Shown here: one piece after another, positions 45,499 through 54,702 of the stretch
How the letters are laid out: every line of letters starts with the position of its first letter
How positions within the stretch are numbered: position 1 is the first letter of the stretch
DNA from: Actinobaculum sp. oral taxon 183 str. F0552
Lineage (GTDB): Bacteria; Actinomycetota; Actinomycetes; Actinomycetales; Actinomycetaceae
Direction of reading: 5' to 3'
NCBI RefSeq assembly: GCF_000466165.1
Contig: NZ_KE951461.1
Span: forward strand, 35,269-99,268
DNA: 64,000 nt
Made by a program: the position numbers and the translations under genes
Notes under the pieces: generated by a model
What the model saw: only the letters and a program-made list of their open reading frames with translations
Told to the model about the DNA's origin: nothing
Database searches by the model: none

Positions 45499-46404
45499 TC
45501 ACCCCCTTCTGCCCGGCCGCGCGAGCGCCCACGCCCGCACTCCGCCGTTCATGCCCGCGGCATTCGGGATGAAGATGACGTTCTCGTCGAACTTGGCCCG
45601 CACGCCCGTGCTGATCCGCGCGGAATTGCCGCCGCCGATGTAGAGCTTGTCCCACCGGAAGACGGGCCACAGGCTGTCGATCGCGCGCAGGACCCGCCGA
45701 GACCACGCGGAGTCGCCGAGCCGGATGCGCTCGGCCTCGCCGACGACGTCGTCGTACGTCAGCCCCCATCGCGCCTGCGCGTGGGACACCTCCAGGTGGG
45801 GGGCGAGCCGCCCGTCGTCGACGAGGGCCGTGCCCAGGCCCGTGCCCAGCGTGAGGACGAGCTCGCAGCCGCGGCCCGAGACGACGCCCGCCGCGGCGAT
45901 CTCGGCGTCGTTGAGCACCAGCGCGGGCACGTCGAAGCGCTCGGCGAGCGCCTCCTCCATGTCCAGGCGGTCCCACGCCGCCGCCAGCTCCGGTTCGACC
46001 TTCGTGTGCGGGCCGGCCCTGCGGATGTAGTGCGGCGTGTAGACGACGACTCCCCGCCGGATCATCCCGGGCATGCCAAGCGTCATCCGCTCGAAGCCGT
46101 CGAAGGCCTGCGCATGGGAAGTGACGATGCGCAGCAGATCCGCGGGGGAGAAGGGGTAGCGCACGGCCGTGCGCTGGGCCGTGCCGAGTTGGAAGCCCGC
46201 CCTGTCGAAGAGCGAGCTCTTGATGCCGCCGCCGCCGCAGTCCACGGCCAGCGTCCTCGGCGCGAGCCCCGCGGCGGAGGCGTCCGCCCGCCGGGCGTGT
46301 TCGCGGCCCGCCGCGCCTGCGCGCTCCGGCGAGTCCGCGATCTGAAGGCCCTCCGCGCTCGGATCGGGGGGGCCGGGAGGCCGCGTGTGGGAAACTGGCG
46401 TCAT
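45499..46404 (-). CDS. ROK-type kinase, polyphosphate-glucokinase-like
   Basis: This protein of up to 301 residues resembles actinobacterial polyphosphate glucokinase and other ROK kinases. The phosphate motif VDCGGGGIK is at 54-62, the catalytic Asp166 lies in VLNDAEIAA, and LTLGTGLGTA at 184-193 is the second phosphate loop. The first 50 residues are disordered, and the annotated ATG overlaps the divergent truA start codon, so the true start may be further in. A ROK zinc-finger motif is absent, as in polyphosphate glucokinases. The substrate is probably glucose or a related sugar, which is inference. Confidence 0.75.
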   Translation of the reverse strand: MTPVSHTRPPGPPDPSAEGLQIADSPERAGAAGREHARRADASAAGLAPRTLAVDCGGGGIKSSLFDRAGFQLGTAQRTAVRYPFSPADLLRIVTSHAQAFDGFERMTLGMPGMIRRGVVVYTPHYIRRAGPHTKVEPELAAAWDRLDMEEALAERFDVPALVLNDAEIAAAGVVSGRGCELVLTLGTGLGTALVDDGRLAPHLEVSHAQARWGLTYDDVVGEAERIRLGDSAWSRRVLRAIDSLWPVFRWDKLYIGGGNSARISTGVRAKFDENVIFIPNAAGMNGGVRAWALARPGRRG

Positions 46405-47281
46405 GGACTCGACGGTATCGCATTCGCTCCGCCTGCGCTTCGACCTCGCCTACGACGGGACCGATTTCCACGGCTGGGCACGGCAGGAGGGGCTGAGGAC
46501 CGTCGAGGGCCTCCTCGCCGCGGCCCTCGACACCGCCACCGGGGCGGCGCACCGCTTGACGGTCGCCGGCAGGACGGACGCCGGCGTCCACGCCCGGGGG
46601 CAGGTCGTCCACGTCGACGTCGGCGAGGCCGAACTCGACAGAGCCGTCGGACGCTCGGGCCTGGAGGCGACCGAGGCCCTGCGCCGGCGGCTGGCCGCGC
46701 TGCTCGCCCGCGAATCGGACGGCCCGAGGGGGACGTCGGACCTCGTCGTCACGAAGGTCTCCTACGCGCCCGCCGGCTTCGACGCCCGCTTCTCCGCCCT
46801 CTCGCGCAGCTACACCTACCGGATCTGCGACGACCCGCGCTCCTACGACCCGCTCCGCCGCCGCGACGTCCTGTGGCTAGGGGAGCGCCTCGACGTCGAC
46901 GCGATGAACCGCGCGGCGCGCCCGCTGCTAGGCGAGCACGACTTCCTCTCCTACTGCAAGCCGCGGGAGGGGGCGACGACGATCCGCGAGCTCCAACGCC
47001 TGGAGGCCGTGCGCACCGCGGGGCTCGTTGAGGTGACCGCCCAGGCGGACGCCTTCTGCCACTCGATGGTCCGCGCGCTCGTCGGCGCGCTCATGCGCGT
47101 CGGGACGGGACGCCGCGGCGAGGACTGGCCCTCCAGGCGCCTCGCGGAGCGCTCGCGGGACACGGGAGAAGCGGTGGTCGCCCCGCCGCACCCGCTCACG
47201 CTCGAATCCGTTCGCTACCCGCCCGACGGCGAGTTGGCCGGCCGCGCCCGCCTGACCCGGGCCCGCCGGGACTGCGGCTGA
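46403..47281 (+). CDS. truA: tRNA pseudouridine synthase A
   Basis: TruA makes pseudouridine at positions 38-40 of tRNA anticodon stems. The 292-residue protein has the N-terminal RLRFDLAYDGTDFHGWARQ, the catalytic Asp in AGRTDAGVHARGQVVHVD and a C-terminal FCHSMVRALVGALMRVG. In many bacteria truA follows rplQ, which fits its position close to the alpha operon here despite two genes in between. Confidence 0.95.
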   Translation: MDSTVSHSLRLRFDLAYDGTDFHGWARQEGLRTVEGLLAAALDTATGAAHRLTVAGRTDAGVHARGQVVHVDVGEAELDRAVGRSGLEATEALRRRLAALLARESDGPRGTSDLVVTKVSYAPAGFDARFSALSRSYTYRICDDPRSYDPLRRRDVLWLGERLDVDAMNRAARPLLGEHDFLSYCKPREGATTIRELQRLEAVRTAGLVEVTAQADAFCHSMVRALVGALMRVGTGRRGEDWPSRRLAERSRDTGEAVVAPPHPLTLESVRYPPDGELAGRARLTRARRDCG

Positions 47282-47332
47282 CCCGGCCGCGGCTGACCGG
47301 CTCGAAAGCGCGGCCTTCCGGGATTCCAGGCG

Positions 47333-47362
47333 TTGACGCAGCCCACGGGCGCCGCGGATACT
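47333..47362 (+). promoter_or_regulatory. promoter of the second kinase/AraM unit
   Basis: TTGACG and GATACT stand 18 bases apart, 40 bases upstream of the kinase start codon. No operator-like repeat resembling the one at 27775-27784 was seen, so the two kinase loci may be regulated differently. Confidence 0.5.
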
Positions 47363-47402
47363 GGGGATGACCGAACTATGTCTACCAAGGGAGCGAGACA
47401 AG

Positions 47403-48968
47403 ATGAGTGCGGCATTCATGGGGATCGACCTGGGCACCGGCGGATGCAGGGTCGGCCTCTTCGACGACGAGGGGACGCCCCTCGCATTTCACGACACCCC
47501 CGTGGCGTCCCTGTATCCGCGGCCCAGCTGGGTGGAGCAGGACGTCGACGAATGGTGGGCGGCCCTGCGGAGCTCGGTCCGCGGGGCCTTGGACGCCTCG
47601 GGGGTCAGCCCCCGCGACATCGCCGGCATCGGCTACGACGCGACCTCCGCGACCCTCGTGGCCCTCGACGGCGAGAACCGCCCGCTGCGCAACGCCATCA
47701 TGTGGTCCGACGTGCGTGCGAGGGAGCAAGCGCGCCGGGCTTCGGCCATCGACCACTGGGCGCGGCTCTACAACGGCGGCGGCGGAGACGACGCCTCGGC
47801 GGAGTGGTTCGTCTTCAAGGCGATGTGGATGAAGGAGGAGGAGCCCGCGCTGTGGGAGAGAGCGCGCTGGGTGCTCGACGCCCCCGACTGGCTCGGTCTC
47901 CTCCTGACCGGCGTGGCGAGGACCAATCTGACGTCCGCCTCCCTGAAGATGTACCACAACGCCGACCACGGCGGCTTCCCGCTCGACTTCTACGCCGAGC
48001 TCGGCATCGGCGACCTCATGGACAAGCTCCCCGGCGACGTCCAGCCCATGGGCGCCGGCCTGGGACGGCTGACCGCATGGGCCGCCCGGGAGCTCGGGCT
48101 GCACGAGGGCGTCCCCGTCGCCCAGGGCGGAATCGACGCCGAGGCGGGGATGATCGGAATGGACGTCCTGCGGCCGGGACGGTCGGCCCTCATCACGGGC
48201 TCGAGCAACTGCCTCCTGTCCCAGAGCGCGACTCCCCTGTACGGGCCTGGGATCGTGGGCGCGCACACCGACGCGCTCGTCATCGGCCAGTACACGCTGG
48301 AGGCCTCGCAGGTCTCGACCGGATCGATCAAGCGCTGGTTCATGGAGACGATGGCCAAAGACCTGGTCGAGGCCTCCACGAGGGGAGGCCCCTCCCCCTA
48401 CGAGGTCATGAACGACCTGTCGAAGGACATTCCGCCCGGCTCGGACGGAATCCTGATCGCCGAGCACTTCCAGGGCAACCGCAGCCCCTACACGGACGCC
48501 AGAGCCCGGGGGACGATCACCGGCCTGAGCCTGCACCACCGCCGCGAGCACATCTACCACGCCATACAGGAGGCGACCTGCTACGGGCTGGAGTTGAACC
48601 TGCGCACGCTGCGCGCGGCGGGATACGAGCCGACGTCGATCGTGGCCTGCGGCGGCGCCCTCTCCAGCGCCCAATGGCTGCAGATGCACGCGGACGTCAC
48701 CGGCCTGGGCATCACCGTCACGCAGGTCCAGGACGGGCCCGCCCTCGGCTCGGCGATGATGGGGGCCGTCGCCGCCGGACGGTTCGCCGACCTGCACGAG
48801 GCGGCCGCGGCGATGGTCCATGACCGGGACGTCATAGAGCCCGACCCCGCCCGGCACGAGGAGTACCGGTTCTGGATGGAGCAGTACGAGGCGATCTACC
48901 CGGCCCTGCGCCCCGTCCAGCACGCCGTGGCCGAGCACCTGTCCGGCGCAGACGAGCCGGGACGATGA
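47403..48968 (+). CDS. FGGY-family carbohydrate kinase, second copy
   Basis: This 521-residue kinase is a paralogue of the one at 25106-26653. Shared motifs are GIDLGTGGCRVGLFDDEG, YDATSATLVALDGE, the catalytic GGIDAEAGMIGMD, ITGSSN, HFQGNRSPYTDARARG and QWLQMHADV, and both end with a similar PDP-HEEY segment. An ATG preceded by GGGAGCGAG was chosen. The following AraM-type gene overlaps its stop or starts 12 bases after it. Substrate unknown; the paralogues differ in the substrate-pocket region around residues 110-150. Confidence 0.9.
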   Translation: MSAAFMGIDLGTGGCRVGLFDDEGTPLAFHDTPVASLYPRPSWVEQDVDEWWAALRSSVRGALDASGVSPRDIAGIGYDATSATLVALDGENRPLRNAIMWSDVRAREQARRASAIDHWARLYNGGGGDDASAEWFVFKAMWMKEEEPALWERARWVLDAPDWLGLLLTGVARTNLTSASLKMYHNADHGGFPLDFYAELGIGDLMDKLPGDVQPMGAGLGRLTAWAARELGLHEGVPVAQGGIDAEAGMIGMDVLRPGRSALITGSSNCLLSQSATPLYGPGIVGAHTDALVIGQYTLEASQVSTGSIKRWFMETMAKDLVEASTRGGPSPYEVMNDLSKDIPPGSDGILIAEHFQGNRSPYTDARARGTITGLSLHHRREHIYHAIQEATCYGLELNLRTLRAAGYEPTSIVACGGALSSAQWLQMHADVTGLGITVTQVQDGPALGSAMMGAVAAGRFADLHEAAAAMVHDRDVIEPDPARHEEYRFWMEQYEAIYPALRPVQHAVAEHLSGADEPGR

Positions 48969-48979
48969 GAGGAGCAACG

Positions 48980-50329
48980 ATGAAGAATGACGACACCGTC
49001 GCCAGGGGCCTCGCCCAGGCCGAGAGCACGAAGACGATCGAGGTCGGACGCGGCGTCCTCGCCGACAGCGGCCGAATCCTCGCCGACACCCTCCTAGCCG
49101 GCGGGCGGCCGGCCCTGCTCGTCGCCGACGAGCGGACCTGGGCGGCCGCCGGCGCCGCAGTCGAGGAACGGCTGCGCCGGGCGGGGGCCCGCCTCGCCGA
49201 GCCGATGGTCTTCCCGGGCAGCCCGACCCTCTACGCCTCCTACGACAACTGCGAGGAGATCCGCGAGCGCCTGCGCGAAACCGGGGCACTCGGCGTGGCT
49301 GTGGGCTCGGGGACCGTCAACGACCTCGTCAAACTGGCCTCGGGCGAACTCCGCCAGCCCTACGCCGTCGTCGCGACCGCGGCCTCCATGGACGGCTACA
49401 CCGGTTTCGGAGCTCCCATGACCCGCGGCGGGCTGAAGATCACGATGCCCTGCCCCGCGCCGCTGGCCGTGATCTTCGACCTCGACGTGGCCGCCGCCGC
49501 CCCGCGCCCGATGGCCGCCTCGGGGTACGGCGACCTGTCGGCGAAGATCCCCGCCGGCGCCGACTGGATGTACGCCGACGCCCTGGGCGTCGAGGCGATC
49601 CACCCGCTCGCCTGGGAGCTCGTCCAGGGAGGGGTGCGCGAAGCCCTGGCGCAGCCGGGAGAGCTCGCGGCGGGCGTGCCCGAGGCCTACGAGGGGCTGT
49701 GCTCCGGCCTGGTCATGTCGGGGTTGGCCATGCAGGTGGCCAGAGGGACCCGCCCGGCCTCCGGAGCCGAGCACTACTTCAGCCACCTGTGGGAGCTCGA
49801 CCACCTGGGCGCCGAACTCGACCCTCCGCTCAGCCACGGCTTCAAAGTGGCGATCGGGACCCTGGCGATGACCTCCTTCCACGAACGATTCCTCGCCCGA
49901 GACCTCGCCGGCCTCGACGTGGATGCCGCCGTCGGGCGGTGGCCGTCCTGGGAGGAGATCGAGCGGGACATCCGAGGCACGATGTCGGGGCCGCTCATCG
50001 ACAAGGGCATCAACGAGACCCGCGAGAAATACGTGGACGCCGACGCCCTGCGCGTGAGGATCGACCGGCTCGTGGAGTCGTGGCCGCGGCTGCGGTCCCG
50101 GCTGCGCGATCAGCTCATGCCCGCCGAACGCCTCCAGCGGATGCTGGGGGAGGCGGGCGCCCCCACTCGGCCGGAGGACATCGGCCTGTCCGTCGACGAC
50201 GTCCGCCAGGCCTTCCCGCGGGCGATGTACTACCGCTCCCGGTACACGGTGCTCGACGTGGCCCGCGAACTGGGGTGGTTCGAGGAGATCACGGAAGAGG
50301 TCTTCGCCCCGGGAGGCGTCTGGACGTGA
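48980..50329 (+). CDS. AraM/glycerol-1-phosphate dehydrogenase family protein, second copy
   Basis: This 449-residue paralogue of the protein at 23669-25096 has GSGTVNDLVKLASGEL, TAASMDGYTGFGAPMT, and metal ligands Asp185 (YGDLSAK), His265 or His269 (EHYFSHLWE) and His286 (LSHGFKV). ATG 48980, behind AGAGGAGCAACG, is preferred; ATG 48965 overlaps the kinase stop as ATGA and would add five residues. The C-terminal SRYTVLDVARELGWF matches SRYTVLDVLFATGLL of the other copy. No aldolase gene accompanies this pair. Confidence 0.88.
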   Translation: MKNDDTVARGLAQAESTKTIEVGRGVLADSGRILADTLLAGGRPALLVADERTWAAAGAAVEERLRRAGARLAEPMVFPGSPTLYASYDNCEEIRERLRETGALGVAVGSGTVNDLVKLASGELRQPYAVVATAASMDGYTGFGAPMTRGGLKITMPCPAPLAVIFDLDVAAAAPRPMAASGYGDLSAKIPAGADWMYADALGVEAIHPLAWELVQGGVREALAQPGELAAGVPEAYEGLCSGLVMSGLAMQVARGTRPASGAEHYFSHLWELDHLGAELDPPLSHGFKVAIGTLAMTSFHERFLARDLAGLDVDAAVGRWPSWEEIERDIRGTMSGPLIDKGINETREKYVDADALRVRIDRLVESWPRLRSRLRDQLMPAERLQRMLGEAGAPTRPEDIGLSVDDVRQAFPRAMYYRSRYTVLDVARELGWFEEITEEVFAPGGVWT

Positions 50330-50387
50330 GCCGCTCCCTCGCCGCGCGCGGGCGGTGCTGCCGCCCAGCGAGATACCGCCATTGAGA

Positions 50388-50426
50388 CTGTGCCCCCGTA
50401 CATGCGCAGGCGGTGCGGGGGCACAG
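50388..50426. terminator. hairpin between convergent genes
   Basis: An 11-base-pair stem (CTGTGCCCCCG and its complement) encloses 17 bases between the AraM-type gene and the convergent NAD(P)-binding gene. A smaller stem, GGGCGG-TGCTG-CCGCCC at 50350-50366, lies just before it. Confidence 0.6.
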
Positions 50427-50440
50427 ATGGGGCTTCGGCC

Positions 50441-51145
50441 TCACGCGAGGCGGGACCCGGACAGGTCGGAGAACTCCGTGCCGACCCTGGCCACCGCCTC
50501 CGCGATCGGCGTGGGACCGTCCTGGAAGGGGATCACCTTGCCCGCGGTGCTCGCGTCGGCCAGCACCGCCGCGACGACCTCCGCGACGTTCGCCCGGGAT
50601 GTGCGGGCAGGGCCGTCCGCGCCCTGGGACGGGCGCCCCACCGCGATCCGGCCCGTCGGCTCATCGGCGGTCAGGGTTCCGGGCCCGAGGATCGTCCAGG
50701 CCAGACCGGTGGACTGAAGGTACCGGTCCGCCGCGATCTTGGCCTTCGCGTAAGCGTGGAGCGGATGGTCGGCCGGCACGGGGTCGTCGCCGAACGAGCC
50801 GTTCCACGAGACCATGACGTAGCGAGGCACGCCCGCCTGGAGGGCCGCCTCCATACTGCGGATCGCCGCGACCCGGTCGACGGCGTCGGTGCGACCCGGA
50901 CCGCCCTTGCCGCCGGCCCCCGCCGACCAGACGACGGCGTCCGCACCGTCGAAGGCCGAGACGAGCTCGGCGGTCGAGGCGGTCTCGACCGAGAGCGCCA
51001 ACGGCGCGGCGCCCGTCCGGGCGACGTCCGCGGACTGGCCCGGATCGCGGATGAGGGAGACGACTTCGTCGCCGCGCGCCGCGAGGATGGGCGCGAGGAG
51101 GAGAGCCACCTTGCCGTGGCCGCCGACGATGACGATGCGGGACAT
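50441..51145 (-). CDS. NAD(P)-binding (NmrA/SDR-like) protein
   Basis: This 234-residue atypical short-chain dehydrogenase has the Rossmann motif VIVGGHGKVALLLAP at 5-19 and the family segments VVWSAGAGG, YVMVSWNG and HPLHAYAKAKIAADRYLQ, with the conserved SGLAWTILGPGTLT-like strand. Members act as flavin/biliverdin-type reductases or redox sensors; no specific substrate can be named. The ATG follows GAGGAG. It is divergent from the LssY_C gene. Confidence 0.85.
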   Translation of the reverse strand: MSRIVIVGGHGKVALLLAPILAARGDEVVSLIRDPGQSADVARTGAAPLALSVETASTAELVSAFDGADAVVWSAGAGGKGGPGRTDAVDRVAAIRSMEAALQAGVPRYVMVSWNGSFGDDPVPADHPLHAYAKAKIAADRYLQSTGLAWTILGPGTLTADEPTGRIAVGRPSQGADGPARTSRANVAEVVAAVLADASTAGKVIPFQDGPTPIAEAVARVGTEFSDLSGSRLA

Positions 51146-51250
51146 GCTGAACTCCTCACTGTGGGCTTCCACGATCATCCACCGGCGGGCCGGCGCCGAG
51201 CCACGGCTCTCAGCGCACGGCGAACGCTCCCGCGATGCGACAATGGGGGC

Positions 51251-52594
51251 ATGGCCTACGAGAACGAGGAGGCGCCGAGCGCAGGCGAAGCACCCGCGTC
51301 GCGACGCCCGGGCGCCGGCGTCGACCCACGGCCCGTCCGGGCCGTGGAGCGCACCCCGTCCGAGCGGTACCCGGTTCCCGTCGGGCGCCCCCGCTACGCG
51401 AGTGCGCCCAGGAAGGTCAGCGGGCGCCGCAGGACTCCCGTCTGGGACGCGGTCGCCTCGGTTTTCGTCGTCGTGGCCCTCGCCCTCGTCCTGTGGTTCG
51501 CAGGCGAGATCCTCATGAGGGGACGCCCGGGGGACCCCGCCTGGGGCGCCTACCTCGTCGTCTTCTGGGGGCTCGTCGCCTACCTGGCGCTGCCCCGGAT
51601 CCACCAGCTGTTCACAGTCCTCTACGTCCCCGACTATTTCATCGGGCGGACCCGCACGGGCGACGGCATCCTCGGCGACCCCGTCAACCTCGCCTTCGAC
51701 GGCGCGCCCGAGGACGTCCACGCGGCCATGCAGGCGGCGGGCTGGACCCTCGCCGACGACGTGACCCTGCGTTCCTCCTGGAGGATCGTGAAATCCTCTC
51801 TGCTGCGCCGCTCCTACCCGAACGCCCCCGTCTCCGACCTCTTCCTCTTCGGCAGGCGGCAGTCCTTCGCCTATCAGCAGGAAGTGGACGGCCACCCCTC
51901 GCAGCGCCACCACGTGCGCTTCTGGCCCACGCCCGAAGGGTGGCGCCTTCCCGGCGGCCAGCGCGTCGACTTCCTCGCGGCGGGAACCTACGACCGCTCC
52001 GTCGGCCTGTCGAGCTTCACCGGGCAGATCACCCACAGGATCGACGCGGACACCGACGCCGAACGCGACTACGTCGTCGACACGCTGAGATACGCCGACC
52101 ACGGCGTGGACGTGCGCGTGATCGACGGATTCTCCACCGCCTACCACTCCCGCAGCGGCGGGGGAGACGCCATCGAAACCGACGGCGACCTTCCCGTCGT
52201 CGACGTCTCCGACGCGGCGGAGAGGAATCCCGAGCCGGAGGCGCCCGCCGCCGAGACGGGGCTCGCCCGCCATCACGTCCCGCCGACGCCGCTGTTGGTC
52301 ACGGGCATGCTGTCCGCAGGAGGGCTCCTCCTCCAGGCCGGCTTCGTCTTCGCTGGCCGGACTCCCGCCGCGGCTCTGCTCACGTCGGGCTTGAACGCCG
52401 CCCTCTTCCTCTTCACGGCCGCCCGCTTCCGGTGGGCGTGGGTGGGGCTCATGGCGGTTTCGTCCTCGACCTGCGCGATGCGCCTGGCCCTCGTCGGCGG
52501 GGCCGAGAGCGAAGCCTTCGTCGACGCGGGCTTCTCCGTGCTCGTCGTGCTCGCCGTGAGCTCCTCCTCGGTGCGCGCCTGGGTGCGCGAGTAG
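51251..52594 (+). CDS. LssY_C-domain membrane protein
   Basis: This 447-residue protein has a disordered basic N terminus (1-62), two TM helices at about 68-86 and 100-116, an LssY C-terminal domain at about 138-315 (DPVNLAFDGAPEDVHAAM, AGWTLADDVTLRSSWRIV, RHHVRFWPT), an acidic linker, and three or four TM helices at about 355-440. LssY_C is a soluble domain of unknown function found beside type I secretion and DedA-type proteins. It stands alone between divergent and codirectional neighbours. Confidence 0.75.
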   Translation: MAYENEEAPSAGEAPASRRPGAGVDPRPVRAVERTPSERYPVPVGRPRYASAPRKVSGRRRTPVWDAVASVFVVVALALVLWFAGEILMRGRPGDPAWGAYLVVFWGLVAYLALPRIHQLFTVLYVPDYFIGRTRTGDGILGDPVNLAFDGAPEDVHAAMQAAGWTLADDVTLRSSWRIVKSSLLRRSYPNAPVSDLFLFGRRQSFAYQQEVDGHPSQRHHVRFWPTPEGWRLPGGQRVDFLAAGTYDRSVGLSSFTGQITHRIDADTDAERDYVVDTLRYADHGVDVRVIDGFSTAYHSRSGGGDAIETDGDLPVVDVSDAAERNPEPEAPAAETGLARHHVPPTPLLVTGMLSAGGLLLQAGFVFAGRTPAAALLTSGLNAALFLFTAARFRWAWVGLMAVSSSTCAMRLALVGGAESEAFVDAGFSVLVVLAVSSSSVRAWVRE

Positions 52595-52673
52595 AGAGGA
52601 ATCCGCGAGGGGAGGAGGGAGAGGCGCGGAGGCCGGCGAGGCGCCGAGCCGGAGCAGGTGCCATAATGGCACC

Positions 52674-53390
52674 GTGAGCCCGCGCCGTGTGTCCGTCGTG
52701 CTGTTCGACGGATTCGAACTCCTCGACGTCTTCGGACCGGTGGAGCTGTTCGGCATGGTCCCCGGCAAGGTCGACGTCGAATTCGTCGGTCCGCAGGCGG
52801 GGGCCGTCGCCAGCGGTCAGGGCGCGCAGGCGATCGCGACCAGCGGCTACGCCGCCGCCGCGCCTGCGGACATCGTCCTCGTTCCCGGAGGCCGGGGCAC
52901 GAGACGCCTCGTCGCCGACGGCCGCTTCCTCTCCTGGCTGCGCGGCTGGGCGGGTTCCGCCTCCCTCGTGACGTCGGTGTGCACGGGGTCGGCGCTCTTG
53001 GCCGCCGCGGGCCTGCTCGACGGCTACGACGCCACCTCGAACAAGCGGGCCTTCGACTGGGTGCGGACGCACGGGGAGGACGTCCGCTGGATCCGGCGGG
53101 CGCGCTGGGTGGAAGACCGCGACCGCTGGACGTCCTCGGGCGTCGCGGCGGGGATGGACATGGCCGTCGCTCTGCTCGGACGCCTCTTCGGCGACGCCGT
53201 CGCCCGCGAGGCGGCGTCCCGAGCCGAGCTCGACGTGCACGGGGACCCGTCCTGGGATCCCTTCGCGCAGACCGCGGATCCCCCGCCGCCGGGCCGCACC
53301 GGCGATAGCCCGGCGGAGCCGGCAGACGGCTCCGGGCTCCCCGCACGGCCTGCGACGGGAGCGCGTGCGACTTCACACCCCGGGTTTTGA
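52674..53390 (+). CDS. DJ-1/PfpI family protein, isonitrile-hydratase-like
   Basis: This 238-residue protein belongs to the DJ-1/PfpI superfamily. The nucleophile elbow is SVCTGSALLA with Cys103, and the acidic partner lies in LLDVFGPVELF near the N terminus, both as in isonitrile hydratase. ATSNKRAFDWV is the usual segment after the elbow. The last 45 residues are Pro/Gly-rich and probably disordered. GTG 52674 is the start. It might act on isonitriles or as a redox-linked hydrolase; the exact reaction is not certain. Confidence 0.85.
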   Translation: MSPRRVSVVLFDGFELLDVFGPVELFGMVPGKVDVEFVGPQAGAVASGQGAQAIATSGYAAAAPADIVLVPGGRGTRRLVADGRFLSWLRGWAGSASLVTSVCTGSALLAAAGLLDGYDATSNKRAFDWVRTHGEDVRWIRRARWVEDRDRWTSSGVAAGMDMAVALLGRLFGDAVAREAASRAELDVHGDPSWDPFAQTADPPPPGRTGDSPAEPADGSGLPARPATGARATSHPGF

Positions 53391-53416
53391 CCGGCCGCGG
53401 CGGGGGGGCGTAGGAT
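53387..53416 (+). promoter_or_regulatory. promoter of rplM-rpsI
   Basis: TTGACC, overlapping the stop codon of the DJ-1/PfpI gene, and TAGGAT stand 18 bases apart. Transcription would begin near 53423, leaving a leader of about 130 bases before rplM. Confidence 0.55.
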
Positions 53417-53553
53417 TTACCCTTGTTGTGCATGCTGCATGCGCGGCGCCTTCCCACTCGCCGCCTCAGCGTCCACCACATCTCTAAGCTAAACCCGTGG
53501 GTGCCGCACGCTTCTTTTCAGCGGCCCCGATATGAGAAACGAAGGCTACGCCC

Positions 53554-53997
53554 GTGCGCACGTATTCACCGAAGCCCGGCGACGTCGAGTCCACGTGGTA
53601 TCTCATCGATGCCGCAGACGTCGTCCTTGGCCGACTGGCAACGCAGGTTGCCGCTCTGCTCCGTGGGAAGCACAAGCCGACCTATGCTCCGCACCACGAC
53701 GGGGGCGATTTCGTCATCGTCGTCAACGCCGACAAGGTCGTGTTGACCGGAAGCAAGCACGAGCAGAAATTCGCCTATCACCATTCCGGGTACCCGGGTG
53801 GCCTGAAGGCGACCTCCTACACGGAGCTGCTCGCCACCCATCCCGAGCGCGCCGTTACGAAGGCGGTCCGGGGGATGCTCCCCAAGACGCGCCTCGGCCG
53901 CAAACAGCTGACCAAGCTGAGGGTCTACGCGGGGGCCGAGCACCCCCACCAGGCACAGCAGCCCGAGCCCTTCGAGCTCAAGAAGATCACTCAGTGA
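53554..53997 (+). CDS. rplM: 50S ribosomal protein L13
   Basis: L13 is an early 50S assembly protein. The 147-residue protein starts at GTG 53554: [20 protein letters not shown]. The core [30 protein letters not shown] and [14 protein letters not shown] is complete. rpsI follows after 25 bases, as in nearly all bacteria. Confidence 0.97.
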   Translation: MRTYSPKPGDVESTWYLIDAADVVLGRLATQVAALLRGKHKPTYAPHHDGGDFVIVVNADKVVLTGSKHEQKFAYHHSGYPGGLKATSYTELLATHPERAVTKAVRGMLPKTRLGRKQLTKLRVYAGAEHPHQAQQPEPFELKKITQ

Positions 53998-54022
53998 ATT
54001 TTTCCCGAACAGGACACAATTA

Positions 54023-54511
54023 ATGGCTGAGACCACAATCGACACCGAGCTGGCTGAGGAATTCAGCGGCTCATACACATCGGAGAGCGAAGCTCCCCGA
54101 GTCGGCCGGGGATCCTCCCTGACCGCCCCGGGCCAGGCGCTCGGCCGCCGCAAGGAAGCCGTCGCCCGCGTCCGCCTCATTCCCGGAAGCGGCGAATGGA
54201 AGATCAACGGGCGCACGCTCGACGACTACTTCCCGAACAAGCTGCACCAGCAGCTCGTCCGCTCGCCCTTCGCACTCCTCGACCTGGAGGGCCGCTTCGA
54301 CGTCGTCGCCCGCATCAACGGCGGAGGCGTCTCCGGCCAGGCCGGCGCACTCCGCCTGGGCATCGCGCGCGCCCTCAACGACATCGATCGCGACTCGAAC
54401 CGTCCCGCACTCAAGAAGGCCGGTTTCCTGACCCGCGACGCCCGCGCCGTCGAACGCAAGAAGGCCGGGCTGAAGAAGGCCCGCAAGGCCTCCCAGTTCT
54501 CCAAGCGCTGA
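54023..54511 (+). CDS. rpsI: 30S ribosomal protein S9
   Basis: S9 reaches with its C-terminal tail into the P site. The 162-residue protein has an acidic N-terminal extension of about 38 residues before the conserved [37 protein letters not shown] and the terminal [12 protein letters not shown] are typical; the last Lys-Arg contacts P-site tRNA. Terminated by the hairpin at 54531. Confidence 0.97.
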   Translation: MAETTIDTELAEEFSGSYTSESEAPRVGRGSSLTAPGQALGRRKEAVARVRLIPGSGEWKINGRTLDDYFPNKLHQQLVRSPFALLDLEGRFDVVARINGGGVSGQAGALRLGIARALNDIDRDSNRPALKKAGFLTRDARAVERKKAGLKKARKASQFSKR

Positions 54512-54530
54512 CGCGCCTCCCTCCTTTCGA

Positions 54531-54557
54531 TACGGGCCCCGCCGAGCGGGGCCCGTA
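54531..54557 (+). terminator. rplM-rpsI terminator
   Basis: A perfect 12-base-pair stem (TACGGGCCCCGC and its complement) with a three-base CGA loop begins 20 bases after the rpsI stop. Confidence 0.85.
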
Positions 54558-54702
54558 CGCGTGCGCGGCCAGCGGCGGAGGCTGCGTTCGGCCGGGCCGT
54601 GCACGGCGGCCCCAGCCGCCGGGCCGCCCGTGGGACGCCTGGAGCGCGGCCCGCCGTCGGTGCCATACTGGACGCACACCTACCGGAGAGGAATGAGCGA
54701 CA

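Noticed and set aside
44239-47031. 930-codon forward frame spanning rplQ, DUF2510, ROK and truA genes
   Set aside because: It crosses four real genes in other frames and has shadow-type composition.
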